Below, piece after piece: positions 28,150-39,440 of a stretch of DNA of 64,000 nucleotides. Positions within the stretch are counted from its first letter, which is position 1. Every line of letters begins with the position of its first letter. A program made the position numbers and the translations under genes. The stretch lies in assembly GCA_018697195.1 (NCBI GenBank), contig CM031870.1:10314410-10378409 (forward strand), given 5' to 3'. This DNA is from Certhia americana. Lineage: Eukaryota; Chordata; Aves; Passeriformes; Certhiidae. Under the pieces are notes generated by a model. The model had not been told where the DNA came from, searched no databases, and was given only the letters and a program-made list of their open reading frames with translations.

Positions 28150-28530
28150 GCACCCCCTGCCCAGCCGGGACATTCCTACAGCTCCAGCCACGGCCGCCGA
28201 GCCTCGGATACATCTCATCCCCCGGGACTGCTGCTGGCTCTGGCAGCTTCTGACAGTACTGAAGGGGAAAGGTGACAGAAGAAAACTGTAACTGGGTAGT
28301 TTTGTTTTCCCCTGGTTCTGTTTGTTGTTAACGCTATAGTTATTGTTGTTAATTCATCTTGTTAGACACACAAAGAAGAGTAACGAACTGTTATTCCTAC
28401 CCTCACATCTTTGCCTGAGACCCCTTTAATTTCAGATTTGCAAAAATTCGGAGGGAGGAGGTTTTGCATTCACCAGTCCAAAAGAGGCTTCTGTTTTTGT
28501 TTTCCTAGCAGACACACCTGTCTGCCAAAC
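28150..28530 (+). mobile_element. Candidate LTR fragment
   Basis: Sequence such as GGACTGCTGCTGGCTCTGGC, ACTGAAGGGGAAAGGTGACA, GGGTAGTTTTGTTTTCCCC and GAACTGTTATTCCTACCCTC follows, in order, the 3' part of a common avian ERVL-type LTR. It is diverged, with neither a clean TG start nor a CA end. Recognition is from memory. Confidence 0.4.
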
Positions 28531-29737
28531 TAAAGCACGAAGTTACAGAGGAGGAAACCGAAGCCAAAGGGAATCATCAGGGGTCTGACATTGGGGTTTA
28601 TCGTCCCACCTTACCTGGACAGATTTCCAGACTTTTTACACTGTCATGCAATTAAAACAGCACAGATTTATCCTCATTTTACCACAGGATTAAAAGCAGT
28701 GATGTTGCTATAAAGTGTTTTCAAACAGCTCTCCCCTCAGCCCAGGGATTTCTGAAGGGGAGCTGTGGTAAACTTTTATGGTCTGGTATTACTAAGTATC
28801 CTAAAGCAGCTGAAGGAATTAAAAGAATGAGTAGCAAACCTTTTCACTATTGGTAAGTGGGAATATTCCCAGGGACACAGTCCCTCAGATGCTTTTAGAA
28901 TTGTTATTGATATGTCAACAGAGGAAACATTTTTTCCTCCTTCTGAATCATCACTGCCTGGAGCTATGCTGTAATCTGGGAATTCCAGCCACCAGGCTAC
29001 TACAATGAATGAAGGTCTCCAACTTCCATGTTGAGAGAACTCACACTCAATGACACATGACAACACAACCCTTAATGGCTTAACACTAAGACAAAAAGAA
29101 CCCAAGGCTCCTCAAAACAAACTCAGCTGAGCAAGGTATCTGGCAAGAGCACTGCAAACTAAGCTGCAAAGGTATCCCAAACAGGATTTCCTAGTTCCTG
29201 ACCTGTCCTTGTAACCCCAGCAATTATCTTTCCTCCTGCCTCCCCTCAGTGCCACAGGACTCACACAACCTCATTTCTGCGGGGCCACCTAACAGTTCAG
29301 GAAGGAGAGGGGAGGCACAAAAACTGCTGAGACCACCTCAGCCCTACCCAGACCAGAGAACAATACACACGAAGACAGAGACAACTTGACCAGCTGAATA
29401 CATGAAGAGCAAAAAACACCCAAGTTAGGCAGAGTAGGAATATGTTTAGCACATCTCAGCTTTTGGAAGCTTATAAGCACCCTTGTGCAGGAAGGAGCTT
29501 CTTGAGACCCTGCTGGGCAGAGCACAGCTTTGGTGGCACCAGCACCAAGAGAAATTACAGGAGAGACAGGGGTGGACAGTACCTCCTGGCAAAGTCAGGC
29601 TCTCCTCCTGGGGATGCTGGACCATCTGAAAGCTCAATTACTTTAACTGGAGCAATACCAGTTTGTCCAGCTGAAACCTAGGACTTATGTGAACTGGCAG
29701 AAAGACCTCACCCTGTAAATGACTCTCATGCCCCTCT

Positions 29738-29761
29738 CAGTTATTCTGTCCAGAATAACTG
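29738..29761. repeat. 10-bp inverted repeat with 4-base loop
   Basis: CAGTTATTCT, loop GTCC, then AGAATAACTG forms a perfect short hairpin. The left arm recurs directly after it as CAGTTATTCT at 29765-29774, so the hairpin probably arose from a local duplication. Confidence 0.8.
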
Positions 29762-31435
29762 TCTCAGTTATTCTCACCAGCACCAGCATCAACCAGCAAC
29801 GGATGACAAGAACAGGGCCTCTGTGATCATAGATGGGCAACCTGACTTGATGTGTTATTTCTTTTATTTCTTCTATGTTTTTCTCCAAGAAAAATTAATA
29901 AGATCAGACAAAATTCCACACTAAAATATTGCCTAGGATGTTGGAGATACTTGTACAGCATCTCTCAACTCAAAAGATGTATTAACCTGTACAGTAGCTT
30001 AATTAATTCTGCTTTGTGTTCTGGCAGCCAGAAACAACAAATACAGCTGCTCTGCTATCAGTTGCCAAGTCTCCTGCCACTACCCTTCTATAAAACTATT
30101 TGCTGGCAGCTCTGTCTGGGAGCAGAGACCTGGTGTGCTGTTCACAGGGGTCATGTAAGAGCAAGGCCACACTGCAGCCACTGGGTGTTACCAGGGTGAC
30201 ACCACAGAGCCCTGCTCCAGCCAAAGATCAAAGCTCAGAACACAGAGCATGTGTGCGAGGGCTTTGGTGGCCACACTCAGGGGGTACCCACAGCTCCTCA
30301 CATGCAGATTTGGACACATCTAACTTCTTTTTTCTGCAGCCTTGATCTATGAAAGAAAACTTATTTGTCCCAGTTTGGATGCTCACATAAAACTCATCAG
30401 TATACCAGGGTTTTTCCAATGGTGATTTTGGTTTTTCTCAGTTCCTTACATAACATATGCTCACACTGCAATAATTAGGATCAGATCTGGAACTTGCTGA
30501 AAGACAGCTGGGAAATGGGGATTTATCCAAGAACAAGTTTTGGGACTCTTACAAAACAAGGGAGCTGTTGCACCAAAGTAAACTGAAGTTTAGAAGACAC
30601 CAAATGTGTTTCCATTCCGCAAACTGTATTGTTCGGAGTCCAAATGAGTTATATGCAATGACTTGTGGTTGTTACTCCAAACTCACAGTTTATAGGAGCC
30701 CTACTATACCCTTTTGAGGAAAAGCCCATCAAGGGACTTCCATGTTCACCATCTGTGGATGCCAGACAAACATGCAAGCAGGAAGCAATGCCCCATATTT
30801 CTGAACAAATGAGTCCTGAAGTAAAATATGAAGGGAAAGCCATACATCCATGAGCCTACCTGTAGTGAAATGTGCCTTCATCAGGCCAATGATGGCCCAG
30901 TTTCAGAACAATTTCACCAGTGAAATCATCTCCTTTATGTCAAAACCATCAGGTTTGGGGTCTTCTGGCCTGAAGCAGAAGCAGCTGAGCTGGAGCTTCC
31001 TAGAGCTGGTTCATGTGCTGTAGGTGTGGGTATCCCCTCCTGCTGCAGGGCACCAGCCAGGCTAACCCCAGGGAGGTAGAGCCATCCTTCAGCAGGTGAC
31101 ACACACCATGACACTCCTGGTGGGCATGTCCTCTGCAGCTGAGGCTCCTGCTGTGGCTCCACATCAGACAGTGCAGAGCAAATCCAGCACAGGCTCTGTA
31201 GCAAATCCACCCCACAACTCTGCTCCGAGCTCTGCTTGGCTGCTAAGGGAACCTGCTGAAGGTTTTCTTTCTGTGGGACACAAACATTAATTGGTCAATG
31301 ACCTTAAAGCTATTTATGGCTCTAAAGTCTAGTTACAGCTGATGCCTGTACCAAGCAAGCTGCTCTTCTCTTTGCTGATATTCAGTAGGGTTTTTTCCAA
31401 CCCCTTTGTAATGAAGTTTGAGGTTCATGTGCCTA

Positions 31436-31805
31436 TGTTAAGGAGACATAAGAGGCTTCTCCCACAGAAAAGTGTTACACCCTTTTCTGTTACACCAATG
31501 TACCTGTTTGCTCCCTCAGTCAGCCCTGTTAATCCCCTCTCCATCCCTGTGTCCCTCAGTCACTCCCTCCCAATTTCCCCATTGGCTCCCACAACCCAAC
31601 CCCACCTTTTTAGCCCGATGCCCCCTGACAATTGGTCCCTGATGCTCTTCCAGCCCTTAGCACCCATATAATTGAACCTGGACCCTTCCCATGAGCCTTG
31701 CCTTAGACCCTGGACTGGCTGGAATAAACATCTCTGTGAAACCCATACAAAGGCCTTTCCTGCTTCTCTTTACCATCACCACATCTACAGCTATCCTGGT
31801 CACAA
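31436..31805 (+). mobile_element. Candidate solo LTR
   Basis: The block begins with TGTTAAGGAGACATAAGAGG, contains a pyrimidine- and C-rich U3-like stretch, a TATA-like CCATATAATT (about 31665) and AATAAA at 31723-31728, and may end at TCACAACA near 31805. TGTTA and its rough complement AACA at the two ends suggest LTR termini. No internal retroviral gene is visible. Confidence 0.5.
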
Positions 31806-33009
31806 CATCCACGTGCTCAGGGTGAATTTAGGCACTAATTACCCCTGTGAAATGTCACCACACAGAAGAGGGACTTGCTGAGGTACAGTGTCATCACCGC
31901 AGGGACAACACCATTCCTCACAGCCCCATCCAGAAAGCTTCCCCGGTGGAGCATTCACTTCTCTAGTTTCCTGGCCCAAAAGTATCACTCTATAAATAAA
32001 GATATAATGTATAATACTTGTAATAACGAAATTGCTTTTATAACAAATTGCTAGCAGCTTCTGAAACCTCTAAAAACTCAAAAGTAGAAAGCATTTAATT
32101 GCCCTCTGAGTCACTGATGGATTTCAGCCCATCTGTAATATTAAAATTGAGTAGTTATTTCCAATACCTACATTCATATTAATAAATAAGAAAAAAAATC
32201 AAGTCCCAAGCACACTGCAATCAATACAGCTTCAAATGTAGTCATTAGAGATGAATCTAAAACCCTCACACATTAAAAAGTACCAACTCAACAATTTTCT
32301 AGGAACTGAATCACCTTCCCACCAGCCCCACTCCAAAGAGTGTTTCAGAGAGGGGAAAGATGTCCAAGAAGCCTTAGAAAATGGGAAAAAAACTCAGGGT
32401 AGCAACAAAGAGTAATTTTTATCAGGTACTTCCAAAGGTAAGGTCAAAACAGGGGCAACCCCCAAAAAAATTCAGGGAACTATCCACTGAAGGGCTCCTT
32501 GGTGTACAGTCTTCTGCTTTCTTTCAAAGGGAAGACTATTTTTGTTCAACTTCACATGACTTTAAAACATTAAAAAATTAAAAATAAAAAAAATCAACAT
32601 CCATGTAGCAAGTCAGATAAGTAAGTAATGGCATTTACCAATATTTATAGATTGTAAGTAAATAGTGAGTTTGAAAGCCTTGGTGTAAAACCAAGAAGCT
32701 CTAAATCTGCCACACTGCATGTGACACTACAAGCCACAGACACGTTCACTCCAGTATTATTTTGCATACTTTAAGTCATGTCTCCTAAGCACACTCTAAG
32801 GTTTGACCAACCCTACACTTACATCAAAACAGCAAAAAGTTGTAGCAGCTGTATGAAGAATTGATTTGTAAGAAATTGAGATAGGAAAGTTACCTGCATG
32901 GACTGATAACTTTATAAGCCTTCCTGGGCATGTGGCAAAACATCTGAAACTATAGATCTTCTAATATCTGATCCATAGTATGGAGGCCAGTAGGTCAATT
33001 GAGAACAAG

Positions 33010-33336
33010 TCCACACAGCTCCCCCTTAGGCATTAGCCTTCATCTTTATGGCAAGGAAACAGTTCCTCCCATCCTCACTGTTCTATGTTAATTATTTGTA
33101 CCCCATTGGCCCTTTCCCTTTTGTCCCCACCCCTGAGTTCTCAACCTATTTGCTTGTTACTCTGTCCCACCCTTCCCATATAAACTTGGCTCCCTTTGAC
33201 TTCAAGGAGCTCTTTGGCCTTGGGAGCCTTCCTGGCAAGACCTAATAAAGGCTTTCTATGGGACCTCATTTGAAGCCCCTATCTCTTGCTTCTGTGTCAC
33301 CCAAGAGCTCGTCTCATAAAGGAGCTGATAATCACA
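33010..33336 (+). mobile_element. Candidate solo LTR, second of similar layout
   Basis: A TATAAA box (33179-33184) is followed 65 bases later by AATAAA (33244-33249), then a U5-like tail ending near ATCACA at 33336. The C/T-rich U3 and overall layout resemble the block at 31436-31805, but the sequences are not close copies. The 5' edge is uncertain and could lie as early as 32931. Confidence 0.5.
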
Positions 33337-34783
33337 CTGGTGAGGCTGCAGTGCCTGTGTACCTGACAGCACCTCTTTCTAAAGACACTTCTCTAGAGAA
33401 GTTGTGGCACCTTGACCACTGCCTGCCATGACACGTAGTTCATTCTACAGCCACAGCACATGAAAAACATGTCAGAATCTGTGCTCTAAGTTGCTGAAAC
33501 TCATCAGAAGCAATAGGAAACCTGGAAAAGCATAGCGTCCATTAATATGAAAACACCCAATTCCTGCTGGCCCTTTGGTGGACTTTACCTCTCAGCTATG
33601 GACTATACAGATCATTTCAACACAGACTTATTTAAAATAATGAAAAAAAAGAGAGGATGTGAGGAAAGGGAAGAATGACAGAAAAGGTGAGGTATTACTG
33701 AGTGAAAGCAGAGTAAGAAGATACCACAGGGGGGCACAAGGGGGAAACAATTTGCCAGAATAAGATGCAGATCCACAGCTTTGGTTCTACTTACATCAAT
33801 GGTTAAAAACAAAAAAACGGTTTTAAAAATTTATTTGCTTGTGGCAGCTGTGTCTCCCATTCTGAAGTCCACATGCATGTCAAAGACAGTTCCTTCAATC
33901 AGTATGGTCACAATAATACATCTGTGCTATTGATCTGGATTACTCAGTGCCTGGTTCTTCCATACCAAGGGTAGCAAACAGCCCTGGCAGCCCCTCACCT
34001 GGCTCCAGAACAGATAGAAGGGCTTTCACACTGTATGTAAATTTATTTAACCAGGAATTTGAGCTCAGAGCTTTACCTCACCAATGTAAGTTGAGGGAAA
34101 ACCCATGTGGTGACAGTGCACTCAGCCAGGCTCCAGTTTGCTGCAGAAAAGTGAGTCCTGTTTCCTGGCTTTCACAAACATGAAGTCTGTGGAAATAGTC
34201 TGTAAAATGGGATTTCAGCTACACCTGAGCTGAAACTATTTAAAAAAAAAAAAAAAAAGCCTTTAGCTTTGAAGTTCTAGATGCAGGGCCAGAGCCATTA
34301 GTGTGGATTCAAGCTCAGAAATGATTATGGTTTGAAGTGAACACCTGTTCCCTCCCTGTGCCCCTCAGGCTGGACAAGAGTCAGCCTGGCTTTGACTCAT
34401 GTTCTCTCTAAGTGTGTGTAAAAACTTCTTGGATTGGCAGACCAGACCTGTTTAACACAAAAACGTAAGTGTCAGTACAGCCCAGGTGGAACATATGCCA
34501 CAAGTTTGCTTCAGAGGGACTTCAGCTCAGAGTCACCATGGCCATCTCTGACCCCTTTTACACACCCTGACAATCTGCACGGGACCTTTAAACAACAACC
34601 AAGCCAACCTGCCCAGCCAAGGGCAAGAGCCTGCTGTGAGCTCAGGGCTCCTTGCCAGCTCTGGCAGGGTTATGGTACCTGCAGCACCTGCAACACCAGG
34701 GAGCTCATGGCAATGCCAAACCCCCATGTCCCCAGCACCATGCTGAGCAGAACAGTGCTCCTCTGCAGTCGTTTACACAGCTT

Positions 34784-34908
34784 TTTCCTTGGAATAATAG
34801 ATTGTAGTAAGAAATTCTATTTCCTTGGAATAACACATTGTAGTAAGGAATTCTATTTCCTTGGAATAATATTATAATTGTATATATACAATAATAATTG
34901 TAGTAAGG
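34784..34908 (+). repeat. 36-bp tandem repeat, three units with an AT insert
   Basis: Units begin TTTCCTTGGAATAA at 34784, 34820 and 34856. The third is interrupted by an AT-rich insert that includes the perfect 16-base palindrome ATTGTATATATACAAT at 34877-34892, before the unit resumes with TTGTAGTAAGG. The period of 36 keeps frame in all frames, producing a spurious 12-residue protein repeat. Confidence 0.9.
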
Positions 34909-35015
34909 TGGTATATCCATGTTTAACCCCCAAATGTGGCTCAGCCCTGGCAGCTGCAGTGGGCCCTGGCCTGCCTGACATGAATCCTGCAGGAGCAAAC
35001 CCTGCAGACGGGCTG

Positions 35016-35081
35016 TGGACAGTGTGATAAGGCCGTGGGATGCTGTGATAAGGCCGTGTGGACAGTGTGATAAGGCCGTGG
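35016..35081 (+). repeat. 21-22-bp tandem repeat, three units
   Basis: The core TGTGATAAGGCCGTG occurs three times, at about 35023, 35044 and 35066, with short variable joins. It is a small minisatellite. Confidence 0.85.
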
Positions 35082-35177
35082 CTGCCCATGGCTAGCACTG
35101 GGGCTCTGCTGGCTCACACCCTAGATGGCAGCAACAGCCAAGGAATAGGCTGGGAAACCGAAGTCACATAACCCAAA

Positions 35178-35212
35178 TTATGTGAATGTGATGGGGTTTC
35201 ACATTCACATAA
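35178..35212. repeat. Perfect 14-bp inverted repeat with 7-base loop
   Basis: TTATGTGAATGTGA at 35178-35191 and its exact complement TCACATTCACATAA at 35199-35212 flank the loop TGGGGTT. The stem has no mismatch. No transposon ends or longer stem surround it. Confidence 0.9.
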
Positions 35213-38200
35213 ATCCCATCTGAAGGCTTCTTCCATCTAAAAAGAAATTCTTCTGGAAACCTGAACAAAGGGCATATGATGTGAACGTAACATAGAAGTT
35301 TCATGTTTTAATATTTCTGGAGGCTGGGAACCGAGATGTCAGATCCCCTCATGCCAGCATGGCAAGGACAGCCAGTTCTGCCAGGCAGCCTGCAAAGATC
35401 ACAGGGACAGTCTGCTCTTTTCTGTTACCAACACACTTTCCTGGCACAGTAATGGCAGGAAACCTGCTGTGAATGGGTAACTGGGAGGGCTGAACCACTG
35501 GGGAGGGATGACACCCTCAACATGGGGAAAACTTGGCCTGTTTCTCTGTGTAATCCTTTCTAAGTAATACCCACATCTTACAATAATTGTACTCGTTTCA
35601 GCACTGGTGCAAGTCTTGCCCAGCTCCCTGATGGTCTCTCAATATCCAGACAAGAGGACAGTCTAGTCCAGGAGCACAGATCTGGCACTGGCACAGGGCA
35701 CACAGGGAGAGATGGCTGTGTGGGACAGTGCTGGACAGCAGAAGCTGCAGGGACATTCCCGTTGCATCCAGCCAGGAGCAGTGGATCCCTGTCAGGATTT
35801 TTCCAGGACTGTGGGGTAGCAGGCAATGCTGGGTGCCATTCCCATGCTGACACACAGGACAGGCACTACACCCATTTCTCTCTGTAAGGTGTCAGAGACC
35901 TTCAGAGAGTCTGGAGAAGTCAGCTCACACCAGCCTCTTCTCTCCTTGCTCATGCTGGCACTACCTCTGCTCTCCAGTGCTCTTGCAAATTCTGCAGTAC
36001 TGCAGAAGCTGAGTACTGAGTAGTAGTACTGAATCAGGGCTGCAGTGAACTCCTGGGAGTTCACTCTATTCCACCCCTCATTCTGAAGAAACATTAATAT
36101 TTTAGCATCAGTGATGATTGATTTTCTTTTTCCATCTTGCATTTCTTGAGTAATCCTGTATGGGAACAAACTTGGGAGAGAAGAAAAGGTAGCAAATGAT
36201 GTTTAATTTTAATTTGCAATGTATTACCAGCTTCATGATGTGAAATGTTAAGCCTGTACTTTTCCACATGGATTAAGTGTCCCTATGGCACATAATGGAC
36301 ACAATATGTCTACAAATGAGAAACAGAGTAAGATACAAGTAGCAGAAGTCAGAAATCATCACTCCATCTACTGCCTCATGCATCTTCCTGCAGCAACCAG
36401 GGCACCAGCCTGAGCCTCACCCTGCTGGGCTGGGCAGTGCCACAGGTTTTACCAAATTACCTGAAAAGCATCTTGGCCATCTTGTCATCCATTTCACTGC
36501 TGCTTGAGAAAAGTTAACTTCAGGCTATATATTCATGAGTTACTCTTGTATGATAAAGTCATGATTATGGAGATTACACCAGCTCTACTGATATATTTGA
36601 AAGTTTAAACACAAGAAACACACAGGATTAACAGAAAGTGACAGTTTCAGTCCAAGGGCCTGCAAAGTTGCCTTCAGCCACTGAGAAAGTAGGCAAAGCA
36701 GGCTGTCAGGATGTATTTTGATCTTTATAAAGGCAAGAAGACAGCACACTGTGCTTCTAAGGATACAAACACTGCTAGTAAATTCAAGATTTTCTGTTGC
36801 ACAGTTCTGTTCAGCTGATAATCTTAGCAGTTCATCAGCTAAAAAAAAGCATTGATTCGCCACCACGAATCACAGGAGCAGGAGCAGGCAAAAGCACAGG
36901 GAAGCAAACCCACAAGGGAGTGATGCAGCCCTGCCATCACACAGGGCAGAGCATCTCATGGCACAACCTGCTGGATGCCACATTCCAAAAGAAAATGTGG
37001 GCTAAAACACAAAAAGCAGAACTCTGGACCCTGGGAGAGCCAGGACTCCTTCCCCACCCTTTGGGTTGCCCATACCACCTTGCCTTTTCTCTGTCTGCTA
37101 ATACGGGGGAAAATGCTGCTCTTAAAAAATATTTAGGCAGTAGCTGAATCACTGCCACATTACGAGTATGCTCCAGAGGGAGACTTCCAAAAATCCAGGG
37201 GCTCCACCACCACATGGGACTTATGGGACATGAGATCTCTGTCATCTTGGAGAAGACTCTCACCTCCTCCTCTCTACCTGCACCCTGCAAAGATCAGTGA
37301 GTGGCAGCACAGCCATCACTGGTAGGTTCACCCCTCTTCTTTCCTGTGAGGCTCCAGCATGGGGAGAATCTCCTCCAGTTCATTCCCAAGCAGTAGAAGC
37401 TGGCAAGGATCCATAAAGCAGCTGAAGATCTGGCTCCACTTGATAATTTTATCTGAGATCATGATGAGCTTGACTAGAGGGTGCCAGCTGGATTGCTCTG
37501 GGGAACTGTATTTATAGATAATACTTGAAAGGGCAAGTTCAAGGTGATGGTCCTTAGTGGACCTTTTTCGTATTTCTTCAGGAGATCCTTATTCACACCT
37601 ACTCAAGTGCTTGCCAGGCAGGTTGGAAAAGGCAGCAGGATGTGAGCTCCTGGTGCTTTTGCTATCTCCAGCTTCCTGGCAGGAGCACTGCTGCCATCTT
37701 GCCCTGCACCACAGGCCATGGACAGCTGACACATAGCTGCACATTCTTCAGACCAAACCTTCATTTTTGTGGTCAGAGCAGTTTGGGTTTTTTTTTTTCT
37801 CAGAGCAGCAACAGCAGATCACCACCTTTTAGAGCCATCACCTGCTTGCCTCTGAGCATAGCACTTGTTAGTTGACTCTGGGCATTTTGTTTCACAAACA
37901 TTGCAAAATCACTGGCAAGAATCACCTGAGGAATTATTTTTGTTTGCTGAAGGACTGGTTTTCAAAGGGATAAAGAGACTAGGCATACCATCTAAATAAT
38001 CCCAAGGGCTCTTTGCACTGCTTTGAAAACCTGGGATATATTTTAAAGCATCAGCATCACTCCCATGAAATTCCCTGTGACACAGAGATGCCTCCACTGA
38101 GCCTAAACCACGATCCAAAGCCATAGGCTTAAAAAGGAGAAAGGATTCCCCTCCATACCATTGCATCAGGCTTTATTTGGGAACTTAGACCACCTGGCTT

Positions 38201-39330
38201 TGAGTAACTCTAAGAATAATGCATGTGGATCATTGTAAAAATGACTTTTTGAAGTCACCCAAGTCACTACAGCCAATGCTGAACCAGGGCCAGGTAGGAA
38301 GAAAAGCCTATCCCAGCCTAAGCCCAGAGCTATTGCAGCTGAGGGCAATGAGAGCCCACAGGAAAATTCCCTTCCTCTTCTAATGCTCCTGTACCACCTC
38401 TTGCATCACTTATTCCTTCTATTTTTCAGCATCTCCTGTTGACCATCTGTGCATAGTCTGGGTTTATCCAGTTTCTGCAGATTTTAGGCTGAAACAGAAT
38501 AACTAATCCAGGGTCTACTTTTCAGGCAATATCCCAGGTTTATGCAAAACAATTTTAAGAAGCCAACAGCCCACTTGGTGCTTTTCTGAAACACTGTCCA
38601 GTAAGTAGAAAGTATTAGACCTTTATAACAGGTGTAAATTCAGGGTTAGTGTCTCTCAATAAGTTATAGAAGAAAGTGACATAACAAGACTTAGAGCCTT
38701 AACTGATTATGTATCTAATCCTCAGTGTTCTGCCCTTTTATCAAATCACATCAGAACACACATTAACAGAATCCAACATATACAGCATTTCACTCCCCAG
38801 TTCACTGTATTAGTTGCCAACCTGCCAGAACATGAATGAGGAGGGGGCTTGGCCTTAATACAGAACCACTGAGAAACTTCTAATTGGCGTTTCAGCCCTT
38901 AGAAAATGGCATTTTTATGCCTTTATCAAAACCAGGCTCCTTCCTTTGGAGGTGATGGTTTCATCAGGTGACACAAACTCCCAGCACACAACTGCCTTCA
39001 CAGTCGAGTCCAAATCCACCCAGTTACTTCAAAGCTCATGAAATGTGCAACATGGAGATTAGAATTCCATACAAGTCAAATTTAGGATTGGTTTCTGCTT
39101 TGAAGGGCTACCTATACTTAGGAGCAGCAATTTTGATGACAACCTTTAAGCTTCCAGAGGAGCATACGCTTCACAGGAAAGGAAAATCCATCTGTTCTTG
39201 TCAGTGGTCAGTGTCTTTGAGCAGTAGGTATGGCTTGGCAGCAAGGACAGCAGTGCCTTTTACCCCCTCACAGATAAAACTGTTGAGAAGGTAAAGACAG
39301 AGCAAATCTTAGACTAATTCAAGTGGAAAA

Positions 39331-39440
39331 GGAGCCTGGAAGGTTACCTGCTCCTATATCTGCCCATAGCAGGTCCAAGAACAGGATGGAGTCTGCAGTA
39401 CCTTCAGGAGTGGAAGCCCCACAACCTGCAGGCAATCCAA
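39331..39440 (-). mobile_element. Possible very old CR1 fragment
   Basis: Short stretches such as GTTACCTGCTCC, CCCATAGCAGGT, TTCAGGAGTGGAAGCCCCAC and AACCTGCAGGCAATCC appear in the same order as in the reverse complement of a CR1 3' region. Identity is low, so the assignment is tentative. Confidence 0.35.

Noticed and set aside
27615..28253. 212-residue plus-strand reading frame
   Set aside because: It has no recognisable domain, is Ser/Pro/Cys-rich, has no supporting splice structure and runs into a candidate LTR.
34434..34877. 147-residue frame with a 12-residue repeat
   Set aside because: The repeat comes from a non-coding 36-bp minisatellite whose period is a multiple of three.
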